A stretch of DNA of 64,000 nucleotides from JAVVWB01 sp036652335 (GTDB lineage Bacteria; Synergistota; Synergistia; Synergistales; Synergistaceae): assembly GCA_036652335.1 (NCBI GenBank), contig JAVVWB010000002.1:1-64000 (forward strand), written 5' to 3'. Shown here in pieces: positions 1 through 7,984 of this stretch (position 1 is its first letter; each line of letters begins with the position of its first letter). A program made the translations under genes and the position numbers. Below the pieces are notes generated by a model that worked only from the letters and a program-made list of their open reading frames with translations, did not search any database and was not told where the DNA came from.

Positions 1-49
1 GCACAGGGCTTATTTGGTTATTTATGTACTCAAGGTTTAATCAAAGAAT

Positions 50-148
50 ATAAGCACTTATTACATCACAACTCTCTGTTTTGATTGTTTGACGTATGAC
101 CAATACGTCTTCACTTCTCAAAACCGAGGGTTGTTTCGTAATAAGCAC
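50..148. repeat. Element B copy 1: nested inverted repeat
   Basis: This is a roughly 100-nt two-tier hairpin. The outer arms are CTTATTAC (57-64) and GTAATAAG (138-145), and pairing continues imperfectly inward (ACAAC with GTTGT, GTTTTGA with TCAAAAC). The inner stem is perfect: GACGTAT (91-97), loop of 5, ATACGTC (103-109). The motif ATAAGCAC lies at both ends. Related elements occur at 10163, 11048, 13942, 54000, 54262 and 61946. No coding sequence is visible here. Confidence 0.8.
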
Positions 149-188
149 TTCTTCTCTTTGATTTTAGTTAGTTGAAGAGTGTAAGTAC

Positions 189-256
189 TTCTTCTCTTTG
201 CTGATTTGAGTTCCGTATTTGTTTCTCAAAACCGAGGGTTGTTTCGTAATAAGCAC
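189..256. repeat. Element B partial copy (right half)
   Basis: This stretch repeats the right arm of copy 1, including CTCAAAACCGAGGGTTG and TAATAAGCAC. It also matches the right half of the 202-bp copies at 10163 and 11048, including TTCTCTTTGCTGA. No left half or inner CGTA stem is present nearby, so it is probably a truncated or recombined copy. Confidence 0.65.
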
Positions 257-289
257 ACCTTGTTTTTATCTTTTAATTCTAAGGTTCGT

Positions 290-325
290 CACACCGCAAT
301 GAATCTATGCGGTGTCCAGTGGCTT
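290..325 (+). repeat. Element A copy 1 (hairpin with conserved tail)
   Basis: CACCGCA (292-298), a 9-nt loop and TGCGGTG (308-314) form a 7-bp hairpin, followed by the conserved tail TCCAGTGGCTT. It points toward the pilin gene, whose start is about 235 bp downstream. Four further copies (10409, 14151, 15104 and, on the minus strand, 54141) share stem and tail but differ in the loop. Apart from this and the B repeats, I see no gene between 1 and 559. Confidence 0.8.
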
Positions 326-559
326 TTGTTTTGATCTTTTCCCTACCCTCTGATACCAAGAACTTCACCTTAAAAACTTAACGTTAAAAATATTTGACTT
401 AAACAAAAGCCCCTTATATTTAAAAGGCTTAATATAAAATTAAATGTAAAGAAAAAGCAAAAAATAAATTTACAACACATCTAAAATATGATAAGCTAGT
501 TTAGCCTTAATGAATGTATATGCAATTTATATATAAATAAATATTTGGAGGAATGCAAT

Positions 560-1006
560 ATGAAAAAGTCAAAAGGTTTCACACTCGTCGAATTACTAAT
601 AGTAATTATTATTATAGGTATTCTTGCCGGAATGATGATGCTCTCAACAGGTTCTGCAACAGATAAGGCTGAAGCAACAAAGATAGTATCAGATATGAGA
701 AACATCAAGGCAGCATGCCTTATGTACTATGCAGATAATAACAAATGGCCCACAACGACAGATTTTTCAAAAGTAGTAACATACCTTGATCAAGACCCAG
801 GAACAAAATATGCACTAATAGATGGTACCTCAAGTGACCTCTATGTTAAGAACGGAGCAGGTTTAGTCCTCACTCCAAATAAAGGTGTTGCTGCAAAGCT
901 TGCAGCAATGGCAGAACAAGCTGGACTTACCAAGTCAGCAAAGCCATATGTAGCAACAGAAAAATATGATGGCACAGCAACAGTTTACATGGTAATAAAG
1001 AAGTAA
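560..1006 (+). CDS. Type IV pilin / type II secretion pseudopilin-like protein
   Basis: The 148-aa product begins with a short basic leader and the class III prepilin motif KGFTLVELL. This is the site cut by prepilin peptidase at Gly-Phe, with the fifth-position Glu present. A hydrophobic helix of about 20 residues follows, then a small soluble domain. The ATG at 560 was chosen because GGAGG (547-551) sits 8 bp upstream; a TTG at 545 is in frame but overlaps that site. It should be a subunit of a pilus or secretion pseudopilus anchored in the inner membrane. No assembly ATPase or peptidase gene lies nearby. The next gene is a tandem paralogue with an almost identical 5' half. Confidence 0.85.
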   Translation: MKKSKGFTLVELLIVIIIIGILAGMMMLSTGSATDKAEATKIVSDMRNIKAACLMYYADNNKWPTTTDFSKVVTYLDQDPGTKYALIDGTSSDLYVKNGAGLVLTPNKGVAAKLAAMAEQAGLTKSAKPYVATEKYDGTATVYMVIKK

Positions 1007-1076
1007 TAATAACGAATTTTTTGAATTAAACAAATTATTTATACAATTTACAAATAACAAAATGGAGGAATGCAAT

Positions 1077-1520
1077 ATGAAAAAGTCAAAAGGTTTCACA
1101 CTCGTCGAATTACTAATAGTAATTATTATTATAGGTATTCTTGCCGGAATGATGATGCTCTCAACAGGTTCTGCAACAGATAAAGCAGAAGCAACAAAGA
1201 TAGTATCAGATATGAGAAACATCAAGGCAGCTTGCCTTATGTACTATGCAGACAACAACAAATGGCCCACACAGACACAATTTGCAGATGTAGTAAAATA
1301 TCTTGACCAGGATCCCGGTACAAAATATGCACTAGCTGGCACAGATGGAGCAAGTCTCTTTGTAACAAATGGTGAAGCTATTACGGCTGGAGTTGCTAAG
1401 AAACTTGGTGTAATGGCATCAAGTGCAGGACTAAGAGCCGATATAACAACATCAGCTGACTATGCTGGCACAGCAACAGCAAAAGAATCTGTATTTATGA
1501 TAATTAGAAAGACAAACTAG
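1077..1520 (+). CDS. Type IV pilin / pseudopilin-like protein (tandem paralogue)
   Basis: The 147-aa product has the same prepilin leader and hydrophobic helix as the gene ending at 1006. The nucleotide sequence from the ribosome-binding site through about codon 65 differs only at a few third positions, while the C-terminal half has diverged strongly. The start at 1077 has GGAGG 8 bp upstream. A strong terminator follows at 1540, so the two genes probably form one unit. The pattern of fixed N-terminus and variable exposed domain is that of a duplicated pilin under diversifying selection or partial gene conversion. Confidence 0.85.
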   Translation: MKKSKGFTLVELLIVIIIIGILAGMMMLSTGSATDKAEATKIVSDMRNIKAACLMYYADNNKWPTQTQFADVVKYLDQDPGTKYALAGTDGASLFVTNGEAITAGVAKKLGVMASSAGLRADITTSADYAGTATAKESVFMIIRKTN

Positions 1521-1539
1521 AAATAAAATCAAAAAGTAA

Positions 1540-1574
1540 AATGCAGAGAACAAAGTTCTCTGCATTTTTTATTT
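1540..1574 (+). terminator. Rho-independent terminator after the pilin pair
   Basis: ATGCAGAGAAC, a 3-nt loop and GTTCTCTGCAT form an 11-bp perfect stem followed by a T run. It lies about 20 bp after the second pilin stop codon. Confidence 0.9.
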
Positions 1575-1592
1575 AACTACAACTTAAACACA

Positions 1593-1634
1593 ACAAGTAA
1601 GAGAGGGGCGAATTTTCGCCCCTCTCTTACTTGT
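1593..1634. repeat. Perfect 20-bp inverted repeat with 2-nt loop
   Basis: The left arm starts ACAAGTAAGAG and ends GGGGCGAA; the right arm mirrors it exactly (TTCGCCCC ... CTTACTTGT) with only TT between. There is no T run on the plus side, so it is not a standard terminator, though it follows one by about 20 bp. Its GC-rich core stands out in this AT-rich DNA. It could be a backup transcription stop, an RNA-processing hairpin or a protein-binding palindrome. Confidence 0.85.
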
Positions 1635-1892
1635 AACAAAGTGTTTGGTTTCTGGAATTAAAAATGAATTTCAATTAAGAAAAAATATTCAAAAGTAACA
1701 GAATCAACACTATAATATGTTTGACATTCAAATACTATTATAATGTATGTATATCTACATCAGTAGTTAGACAAGAGTGGATATAGGTATAACTACTGAT
1801 AAGAGAGAACGAAATAGACTTAATTTTAATCTGCAATAACTCTTTATTATGAGAAAAATATATGGGAAGTACCAAAAATGCCCTTACAGGAA

Positions 1893-1921
1893 TTGACAAA
1901 AAATTTGATATAAATTACTAT
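1893..1921 (+). promoter_or_regulatory. Predicted sigma-70 promoter of the lar operon
   Basis: TTGACA (1893-1898) is separated by 17 bp from TACTAT (1916-1921). The -35 is perfect, the -10 is fair, and the spacing is ideal. Transcription would begin near 1928 and give a leader of about 120 nt before larE. Between 1635 and 1892 I see only AT-rich DNA. Confidence 0.65.
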
Positions 1922-1927
1922 AACATC

Positions 1928-2036
1928 ACAACGAAACCCATGAAGGGTTCAACTGAAAACTATCAAATTCACAATACCATCAAAAGATGATAGAAAAGCC
2001 AAGAAGGCACACAGTAAATGTGTGCCTTCTTTTTTA
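1928..2036 (+). promoter_or_regulatory. Structured leader with terminator upstream of larE (riboswitch/attenuator candidate)
   Basis: The leader holds a small hairpin (AACCC 1935-1939 with GGGTT 1945-1949) and a longer-range pairing (CTATCA 1960-1965 with TGATAG 1988-1993). A 13-bp perfect stem follows, AAGAAGGCACACA (2001-2013) with its complement (2019-2031), then a T run. The larE ribosome-binding site starts only a few bases later. A full terminator placed inside the leader implies conditional read-through. GCC at 1998-2000 could pair with GGC in the terminator arm as part of an antiterminator. I do not recognise the fold as cobalamin, NiCo, fluoride or another class I know. Nickel or the nickel-pincer cofactor is the obvious ligand guess, but that is inference. 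Confidence 0.6.
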
Positions 2037-2049
2037 ATTGGAGATAAAA

Positions 2050-2817
2050 ATGGAAAACAAAAAACAACTCTTAAAAAAATACTTTAAAACAGTACCTAAT
2101 ATTGCAATTGCATACTCTGGTGGAATAGACTCGACACTCCTACTTCACATGGCAAAAAAATACGGTACACAAATCAAAGCATATTACGTAAAAAGTATAT
2201 TCCAAACAGAAGAAGAAGTTCTAAAAGCAGAAAAAACAGCAAAAGAACTAAACGCACAAATTGATATCATAAAAGTTGAAGTAGAAAAAGAAAAAAACAT
2301 AATGCAAAACGGAGAAAATCGTTGCTACCTATGTAAAAAAATAATATTTACAACAATAAAAGAACACGCAGCAAAAGACGGTTACACACACATAATAGAT
2401 GGCACAAACGCAAGTGATAACCCACAAACTCGCCCCGGAATGAAAGCTCTCACAGAACTTGGTATATTCTCTCCATTTGCGGAGCTTGGAATAACAAAAA
2501 AAGAAATAAGAGAAATAGCAAAAAGTGAAAACCTCACAAACTGGAACAGACCATCTAATTCATGCACTGCAACCAGAATATTAACAGCCACACAAATAAC
2601 AAAAGAACTCTTAAGCAAAACGGTAAAGGCAGAAAGTGAAATACAAAAACTAGGATACAAAGAAATACGCATAAAAAACGATGGAGAAAAAGCAAATCTA
2701 CAAATATCGGAAAAAGAAACACAAAAAGCAAAAGTCGAAAAAGCTCAACTGATCACAATCCTAGAAAAATACTACAAAACAGCTCAAATAGACAACGAAC
2801 CCAGAAAAAGCGAATAA
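2050..2817 (+). CDS. larE: LarE, ATP-dependent sacrificial sulfur insertase
   Basis: LarE adenylates and thiolates pyridinium-3,5-biscarboxylic acid mononucleotide on the way to the nickel-pincer nucleotide of lactate racemase. The 255-aa protein has the PP-loop motif SGGIDS near residue 25. Cys172, in the context NSCTATR, corresponds to the sulfur-donating cysteine of Lactobacillus LarE. A CxxC pair (Cys92, Cys95) is also present, so a cluster-bearing variant is possible. The ATG at 2050 has GGAG at 2040-2043; an upstream TTG at 2038 overlaps that site. It is the first gene of larE-larB-larC-cbiMN-cbiQ-cbiO, directly after a leader terminator. Confidence 0.93.
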   Translation: MENKKQLLKKYFKTVPNIAIAYSGGIDSTLLLHMAKKYGTQIKAYYVKSIFQTEEEVLKAEKTAKELNAQIDIIKVEVEKEKNIMQNGENRCYLCKKIIFTTIKEHAAKDGYTHIIDGTNASDNPQTRPGMKALTELGIFSPFAELGITKKEIREIAKSENLTNWNRPSNSCTATRILTATQITKELLSKTVKAESEIQKLGYKEIRIKNDGEKANLQISEKETQKAKVEKAQLITILEKYYKTAQIDNEPRKSE

Positions 2818-2835
2818 AAAGAAAGGGAGAAAATA

Positions 2836-3588
2836 ATGGAAAATGACACACTACAAATACTTCGACAAATAAAAAATGGGACAACATCACCAGAAGAAGC
2901 GCTATTACAACTTAAAACAGCGCCATACAAAGACATAGAATATGCAAAAATAGACCTACATAGAAACATCAGACAAGGAGTAACAGAAATAATATATGGT
3001 GCAGGAAAAACGACAGAGCAACTTCAAGGAATACTCACTGTACTAAAAGAAAACAAAAAAAAAGACATAATGATAACCAAACTATCACAAGACAAAGCAG
3101 AAAAACTAAAACAAACCCACGACCTCACATACTACAAAGAAGCACAAATAGCCTCACTAGAACGCACTAACTACGAAACACACGGAAGCATAGTCATAGC
3201 AACGGGAGGCACAAGCGACATCCCAATAGCAGAAGAATCCGCAATAACAGCAGAACTACTGGGCAACAAAGTCACGAGACTATATGACGTAGGAGTTGCA
3301 GGACTCCACAGACTACTATCAAACATAGAACCTCTAATGTCAGCAAGAGTAATAATAGCCATAGCCGGAATGGAAGGGGCACTGGCAAGCGTAATAGGTG
3401 GACTTGCTACAGCACCTCTTATAGCAGTCCCTACTAGCATAGGTTACGGGGCAAACTTTGGTGGGTTATCGGCACTTCTGTCAATGCTAAACTCATGTGC
3501 AGCCGGAAGCGCTGTAGTAAACATAGACAATGGATTTGGTGCAGCATACATAGCAAACAAAATAAATCACACAGAAAGTGCAAAATAA
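2836..3588 (+). CDS. larB: LarB, nickel-pincer cofactor carboxylase/hydrolase
   Basis: LarB carboxylates the pyridinium ring of nicotinic acid adenine dinucleotide and hydrolyses it, making the substrate of LarE. The 250-aa protein has an N-terminal helical part of about 110 residues. It is followed by a PurE (AIR carboxylase)-like Rossmann domain with ATGGTSDIPIAEES and a glycine-rich SIGYGANFGG stretch. The ATG at 2836 follows AAGGGAG. The gene lies 18 bp after larE and ends 1 bp before larC, so it is translationally linked. Confidence 0.95.
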   Translation: MENDTLQILRQIKNGTTSPEEALLQLKTAPYKDIEYAKIDLHRNIRQGVTEIIYGAGKTTEQLQGILTVLKENKKKDIMITKLSQDKAEKLKQTHDLTYYKEAQIASLERTNYETHGSIVIATGGTSDIPIAEESAITAELLGNKVTRLYDVGVAGLHRLLSNIEPLMSARVIIAIAGMEGALASVIGGLATAPLIAVPTSIGYGANFGGLSALLSMLNSCAAGSAVVNIDNGFGAAYIANKINHTESAK

Positions 3589-3589
3589 A

Positions 3590-4855
3590 ATGAAAAAACT
3601 ACACATTGAATGCAACATGGGTGCGGCAGGAGACATGATAACAGGGGCTCTATATGAACTCATAGAAGACAAAAAAACATACATAGAAATCCTAAACAAC
3701 ATTGGATTAAAAAACACAAAAATAGAAGCTATCACGAAACAAACATGTGGAATAACAGGCACAAAAATAAAAGTAACAATAAATGGGGAAGAAGAACAAC
3801 AAAACCACGACCATGACCATGAACACGATGAACATTGCCACGAACACCACCACGATCATGACCATGAACACAACGATCATTGCCATGGCGACACACACAC
3901 ACACCACCACGAACACAGCACAATAGAAACAATAAACAGACAAATAGATACAATGCAACTGCCAAAACAGGTAAAAGAAAACGCAAAACAAATATACAAC
4001 CTAATAGCACAAGTAGAATCGCAAGTCCATAATAAAACAATAAACGAAATACACTTTCATGAAGTAGGCACAAAAGACGCAATAGCAGACATAATAGGAG
4101 CATGTCTTGCAATACACATCATTGCTCCGGACGAAATAACAGCAACACCGATAAAACTTGGCTACGGCACAGTCAAATGTGCCCATGGCATAATCCCAGT
4201 CCCTGCACCTGCCACAGCACTCCTACTAAAAGGAACACCATGCTACTCAGGCGACATCGAAAGTGAACTCTGCACTCCGACAGGAGCAGCAATAATCAAA
4301 CACTTTGCGCAAAAATACGAACAAATGAAACAAATGACAATAGAAAACATCGGATATGGAATAGGCACACAGGAACACAGAGAGGCAAACTGCATAAGAG
4401 CAATACTAGGAAACATAGACATTGAAAGTCCAACAATAACAGAACTGCAATGCCACATAGACGACATGACAGCAGAGGCCCTAGCTTATGCAAGCCAAAA
4501 AATAATGGAAAGCGGAGCACTAGACGTTGCAACTCACGCAATAACAATGAAAAAAGGGCGACTTGGATATTGCTTAACAGTAATATGTTCCACAGAAAAC
4601 GAAGAAAAAATAACACAAATGATATTGCAAGAAACACTCACAAATGGAGTAAGAATAAAACATTGTGGTAGATCGACACTAACACAACAAATAAAAGAAA
4701 TAGAAACTCAATATGGAAAAATAAAAGTCAAACAAGCAACAGGAAAAGAAATAAAAAGGACAAAGCCCGAATATGAAGACATAGCAAAAATAGCAAAAGA
4801 AACGGGGCAGCCATTTTGTAAAATCTATGACGAAATAAAAAAAGACATAAACTAA
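3590..4855 (+). CDS. larC: LarC, nickel insertion protein, full length with His-rich insert
   Basis: LarC is the CTP-dependent enzyme that inserts nickel into the pincer cofactor. The 421-aa protein starts with the family signature MGAAGDM and carries a long His/Asp/Glu-rich stretch (about residues 73-110, bases 3805-3920) likely to bind or store nickel. In Lactobacillus plantarum the gene is split into larC1 and larC2 and read by frameshifting; here both parts lie in one uninterrupted frame. The ATG at 3590 fits the family N-terminus; a GTG at 3578 would overlap larB and has no better ribosome site. Confidence 0.95.
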   Translation: MKKLHIECNMGAAGDMITGALYELIEDKKTYIEILNNIGLKNTKIEAITKQTCGITGTKIKVTINGEEEQQNHDHDHEHDEHCHEHHHDHDHEHNDHCHGDTHTHHHEHSTIETINRQIDTMQLPKQVKENAKQIYNLIAQVESQVHNKTINEIHFHEVGTKDAIADIIGACLAIHIIAPDEITATPIKLGYGTVKCAHGIIPVPAPATALLLKGTPCYSGDIESELCTPTGAAIIKHFAQKYEQMKQMTIENIGYGIGTQEHREANCIRAILGNIDIESPTITELQCHIDDMTAEALAYASQKIMESGALDVATHAITMKKGRLGYCLTVICSTENEEKITQMILQETLTNGVRIKHCGRSTLTQQIKEIETQYGKIKVKQATGKEIKRTKPEYEDIAKIAKETGQPFCKIYDEIKKDIN

Positions 4856-4894
4856 AAACAAAAAACAAATAAATAACACACTGGAGGAAAGCCC

Positions 4895-5899
4895 ATGCAC
4901 ATGTCAGACGCTCTAATATCACCCGCTGTATCAATAACAATGACAACAGTCGCAATGACAACACTAGCCTATGCTGTACGAAAACTACAAAAAAGTGACC
5001 AACTCACAGAAGACAAAATAACAATGATGGGAATAATGGGTGCATTTGTATTTGCATGCCAAATGATAAACTTCACCATACCAGGCACAGGCTCAAGTGG
5101 ACACATAGGCGGAGGGCTACTACTTGCGGCAATACTAGGTCCGGCTCCTGCATACATCACAATGGCTATAATCCTACTCATACAAGCACTATTCTTTGCA
5201 GATGGAGGGCTAATGGCATGGGGCTGCAACGTAATAAACATGGGGCTACTCACATCGGTACTAGCCTACACACTCATATACAAACCCATAACACGTAACA
5301 ACATCTCAATTGGAAAAATAAACACGGCATCCATAATAGCAGCGACAATTGGGCTAATACTTGGTGCAACATCTGTAGTAATACAGACACACATCTCACA
5401 AATCACAGAACTACCAATAGAAACATTCCTATCCCTCATGGTACCAGTACACATAGTAATAGGAATAGTAGAAGGAATAATAACAGGGGCTGTCCTTACA
5501 TACATCTATAAAACAAAAAAAGAATACCTCTACATAGAACAGCCAGCACAAACAACGCAGACACCCAGCAACACAACTAAAATCAAAAGTGTAATAATAA
5601 TATCAACAATAATAACAGCAGGAATACTCTCCCTCTATGCATCACAAAACCCAGATGGACTTGAATGGGCAGTTGCCAAAACAACAAACGACAAAGAACT
5701 TACCACGACAAGCACTGCACATCAACAAAGTGAAAAAATAACAGAAAAAATTGCAATAATGCCTGACTATGCACTAAAATCAGGTAACCATACAGAAGCA
5801 ACACAAACAGCAACAGCAGGAATAACAGGAAGCATAATCACAATAATTCTAACCATACTAACGGGGTACATAATAAGAAAAACAAAAAAATGCAAATAA
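4895..5899 (+). CDS. cbiM: Nickel/cobalt ECF transporter, CbiM/NikM fused to a CbiN/NikN-like domain
   Basis: This is the substrate-binding integral component of an ECF metal importer. The N-terminus MHMSDALISP places the conserved His at position 2, which coordinates Ni/Co after Met removal. About six to seven hydrophobic segments span residues 8-210. The 334-aa length is explained by a C-terminal extension with the PDGLE motif near residue 252 and a final membrane helix, which corresponds to the small NikN/CbiN subunit. The start at 4895 has GGAGG upstream. Its place after larC argues for nickel rather than cobalt. Confidence 0.93.
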   Translation: MHMSDALISPAVSITMTTVAMTTLAYAVRKLQKSDQLTEDKITMMGIMGAFVFACQMINFTIPGTGSSGHIGGGLLLAAILGPAPAYITMAIILLIQALFFADGGLMAWGCNVINMGLLTSVLAYTLIYKPITRNNISIGKINTASIIAATIGLILGATSVVIQTHISQITELPIETFLSLMVPVHIVIGIVEGIITGAVLTYIYKTKKEYLYIEQPAQTTQTPSNTTKIKSVIIISTIITAGILSLYASQNPDGLEWAVAKTTNDKELTTTSTAHQQSEKITEKIAIMPDYALKSGNHTEATQTATAGITGSIITIILTILTGYIIRKTKKCK

Positions 5900-6696
5900 C
5901 ACCGCAGCAACAACTACGACAAATCGAGCAAAAAGGAAAAGAGCAAACCATAATACACAAACTGCCGCCACTGGTAAAAATAACTCTAACGTTATATTAC
6001 ATAGTGGCGGTAACCTCCGTATCTGCTCATGACCTAAGCAAACTCATAGGAATGATACTCTATCCTGTAATAGTCGCAGAAACAGCAGAAATCTCATACA
6101 AACAACTAATCCACAGAATAAAACCTGCACTTCCACTAATACTAATGACAGGAATTGCAAACATATACATAAACAGAGAGCCTGCTATTGCAATAATGGG
6201 AACAACAATAACCAAAGGGCTAATATCATACACAACACTAACCACAAAAATGATACTAACAGTAACAGCAGTACTCACCCTTGTGGCAACAACTCCGATA
6301 GAAAAAATAAACGACGCACTAACAGAAATAAAAATTCCAAAATTCATAACAATGCAAATAACACTCACATATCGTTACATAACAGAACTCATAAGAGAAA
6401 CCGAAACAATGCAAAAATCCTACATAACACGAAGTGGAAACACAAAAAACATAAAAATGAAAGACCTAGGGGCATTTATAGGCACCTTCCTAATAAAAAG
6501 CATAGAAAAAGCGAAAAAAGTAACACTATCAATGAAATGCAGAGGATACAACGGAAAATACTACACGACAAAAAAAGAAAAAATAACAAAAAAGGAATAC
6601 ATGATAGCAACAGCGCTATTCACATCAATAGCGATACCGCACCTACTAAACATCAGCATACTCATAAACAACCTAATAACAAAAATAATAAAATAA
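5890..6696 (+). CDS. cbiQ: ECF transporter transmembrane (T) component CbiQ/NikQ
   Basis: CbiQ couples ATP hydrolysis by CbiO to metal movement through CbiM. The 268-aa protein has an amphipathic N-terminal region and hydrophobic segments around residues 30-75, 80-100 and 110-140. A cytoplasmic coupling region carries KKVTLSMKCRGYNGK, and a final helix follows. The gene overlaps the end of cbiM by 10 bp and ends 13 bp before cbiO, so the three transporter genes are cotranscribed. Confidence 0.9.
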   Translation: MQITPQQQLRQIEQKGKEQTIIHKLPPLVKITLTLYYIVAVTSVSAHDLSKLIGMILYPVIVAETAEISYKQLIHRIKPALPLILMTGIANIYINREPAIAIMGTTITKGLISYTTLTTKMILTVTAVLTLVATTPIEKINDALTEIKIPKFITMQITLTYRYITELIRETETMQKSYITRSGNTKNIKMKDLGAFIGTFLIKSIEKAKKVTLSMKCRGYNGKYYTTKKEKITKKEYMIATALFTSIAIPHLLNISILINNLITKIIK

Positions 6697-6709
6697 AGGA
6701 AAATAAAAA

Positions 6710-7414
6710 ATGATAGAAATAACAAACCTCACAACACAATACGACGCAAACAGCCAGCCTGCACTCCAAAACGTCACCATAACAATACAAAAGGGAGAAA
6801 AAATAGCACTCCTAGGTGAAAACGGATCAGGCAAAACGACACTACTACTCGCAATAGTTGGATTGCTACCACAAACAGCGGGAGAAATAAAAATAGATGG
6901 AATAAAAGTAGAAAAGAAAAACCTAAAAGAAATAAGAAGAAAAGTTGGGATAATATTTCAAAACCCAGAAAACCAACTATTTATGCCAACTGTATATCAA
7001 GACATAAACTTTGGTGCCATAAACGCACATCAAACAGAAGAAAAAGCTAAAGAAAAAACAGAAGAAATCATCAAATACTATGAACTAGAAAAAATACAAA
7101 ACAAATCAATAACAGACCTATCAGGGGGAGAAAAAAGGACAACAGCACTTGCGGGAATACTAGTAATGGAGCCACAATACCTACTCCTAGACGAACCAAT
7201 GACATTCCTCGACGCAAAATCAAAACGCAAACTAACAAACCACATAAAACAACTAACACAAGGAACAATAATAGCCACACATGACCTAGACACCATAAAA
7301 GAACTATGCACAAAAGTCATACTAATAAAACAGGGAAAAATAGACAAACAAATTACAACAGACCAACTGCTAAACGACCACGAAACGCTGAAACAATACG
7401 GCTACGAAGAGTAA
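6710..7414 (+). CDS. cbiO: ECF transporter ATP-binding protein CbiO/NikO
   Basis: This 234-aa ABC ATPase powers the nickel importer. It has Walker A GENGSGKTT near residue 36, the Q-loop in IFQNPENQLFMPTVYQD typical of ECF ATPases, the signature LSGGEKR and Walker B LLLDEP. A single copy of this gene presumably forms a homodimer. It is the last gene of the lar-cbi operon; its stop codon abuts the end of the convergent DUF3842 gene with no room for a terminator between them. Confidence 0.95.
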   Translation: MIEITNLTTQYDANSQPALQNVTITIQKGEKIALLGENGSGKTTLLLAIVGLLPQTAGEIKIDGIKVEKKNLKEIRRKVGIIFQNPENQLFMPTVYQDINFGAINAHQTEEKAKEKTEEIIKYYELEKIQNKSITDLSGGEKRTTALAGILVMEPQYLLLDEPMTFLDAKSKRKLTNHIKQLTQGTIIATHDLDTIKELCTKVILIKQGKIDKQITTDQLLNDHETLKQYGYEE

Positions 7415-7840
7415 CTACCGCTTCAAAGCCTCCAAAGTTAAACCTACAGCAGACTCAATCAACTTAGCAAAAGGCAACTCTGCCAAACCGGCCAGCATAA
7501 GACTACACTTATTCGAAGGAATTAAAACCTTAACGGCACGAGACTCACCAACGGCAGAAGCCATAGAAGGCGAAACCTCGCCAAGCAAACCATTTGGCAT
7601 AACAACCCCAATAGGGCCGACAATAACATCAGCCAACCTGGCATTAAACACCACGGAATTTTCCCCGGTAGCCCCGTCAGAAGCACCGGCACGCAACATA
7701 ACAGAAGTAGCTACAGAATTTGTGCCTAACGCTCTAACATAAACATCAGGTGCAACACAATGCAACCTCTCAATAAAAGCCTTACCGACTCCGCCTCCCT
7801 GACCGTCAATAACAGCAACCAGCAAAGAACCACAAGCCAT
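7415..7840 (-). CDS. DUF3842 family protein
   Basis: The 141-aa product begins with VIDGQGGGVGKAFIERL, a glycine-rich nucleotide-binding-like motif that defines this family of unknown function. The start at 7840 has GAGGGTG upstream; an in-frame start at 7876 lacks a good site. It is transcribed toward the lar-cbi operon and ends directly against cbiO. The base composition is more GC-rich than in its neighbours. I infer a small cytoplasmic Rossmann-like protein, but no function is established. Confidence 0.8.
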   Translation of the reverse strand: MACGSLLVAVIDGQGGGVGKAFIERLHCVAPDVYVRALGTNSVATSVMLRAGASDGATGENSVVFNARLADVIVGPIGVVMPNGLLGEVSPSMASAVGESRAVKVLIPSNKCSLMLAGLAELPFAKLIESAVGLTLEALKR

Positions 7841-7909
7841 CCTAATCACCCTCTCACATAGAACTAAAATAATCATAACACAACAAACAAAGAAAAAAGA
7901 ACAGTAAAA

Positions 7910-7962
7910 TTGACAAAAAGTAAAACGAGTAATAACATATACCCATACCCCCTAGGGTATAC
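7910..7962 (+). promoter_or_regulatory. csoR promoter and CsoR operator
   Basis: TTGACA (7910-7915), a 17-bp spacer and TAACAT (7933-7938) form a good promoter. Directly after the -10 lies ATACCC (7945-7950), CCTA, GGGTAT (7955-7960), a pseudo-palindrome of the CsoR type, with an extra ACCC just upstream. A repressor bound there would block its own gene and the metal ATPase gene after it. Confidence 0.8.
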
Positions 7963-7984
7963 AAAAAGAAAAGGGGAAATAAAA

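Noticed and set aside
1..325. A CRISPR array suggested by repeated units near the left edge
   Set aside because: Repeats are few, unevenly spaced, of different length and internally paired; no cas genes are present.
1928..2036. Cobalamin or NiCo riboswitch as the identity of the larE leader
   Set aside because: I see none of the conserved blocks of those classes; only the terminator and two stems are supportable.
3707..4637. Several long minus-strand open frames opposite larC
   Set aside because: They are by-products of the His-rich and A-rich larC sequence, lack ribosome-binding sites, and give low-complexity hydrophobic peptides.
7910..7984. An upstream TTG start that would extend CsoR by 25 residues
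   Set aside because: The TTG is part of the -35 box and the extension crosses the promoter and operator; the family starts at the ATG at 7985.
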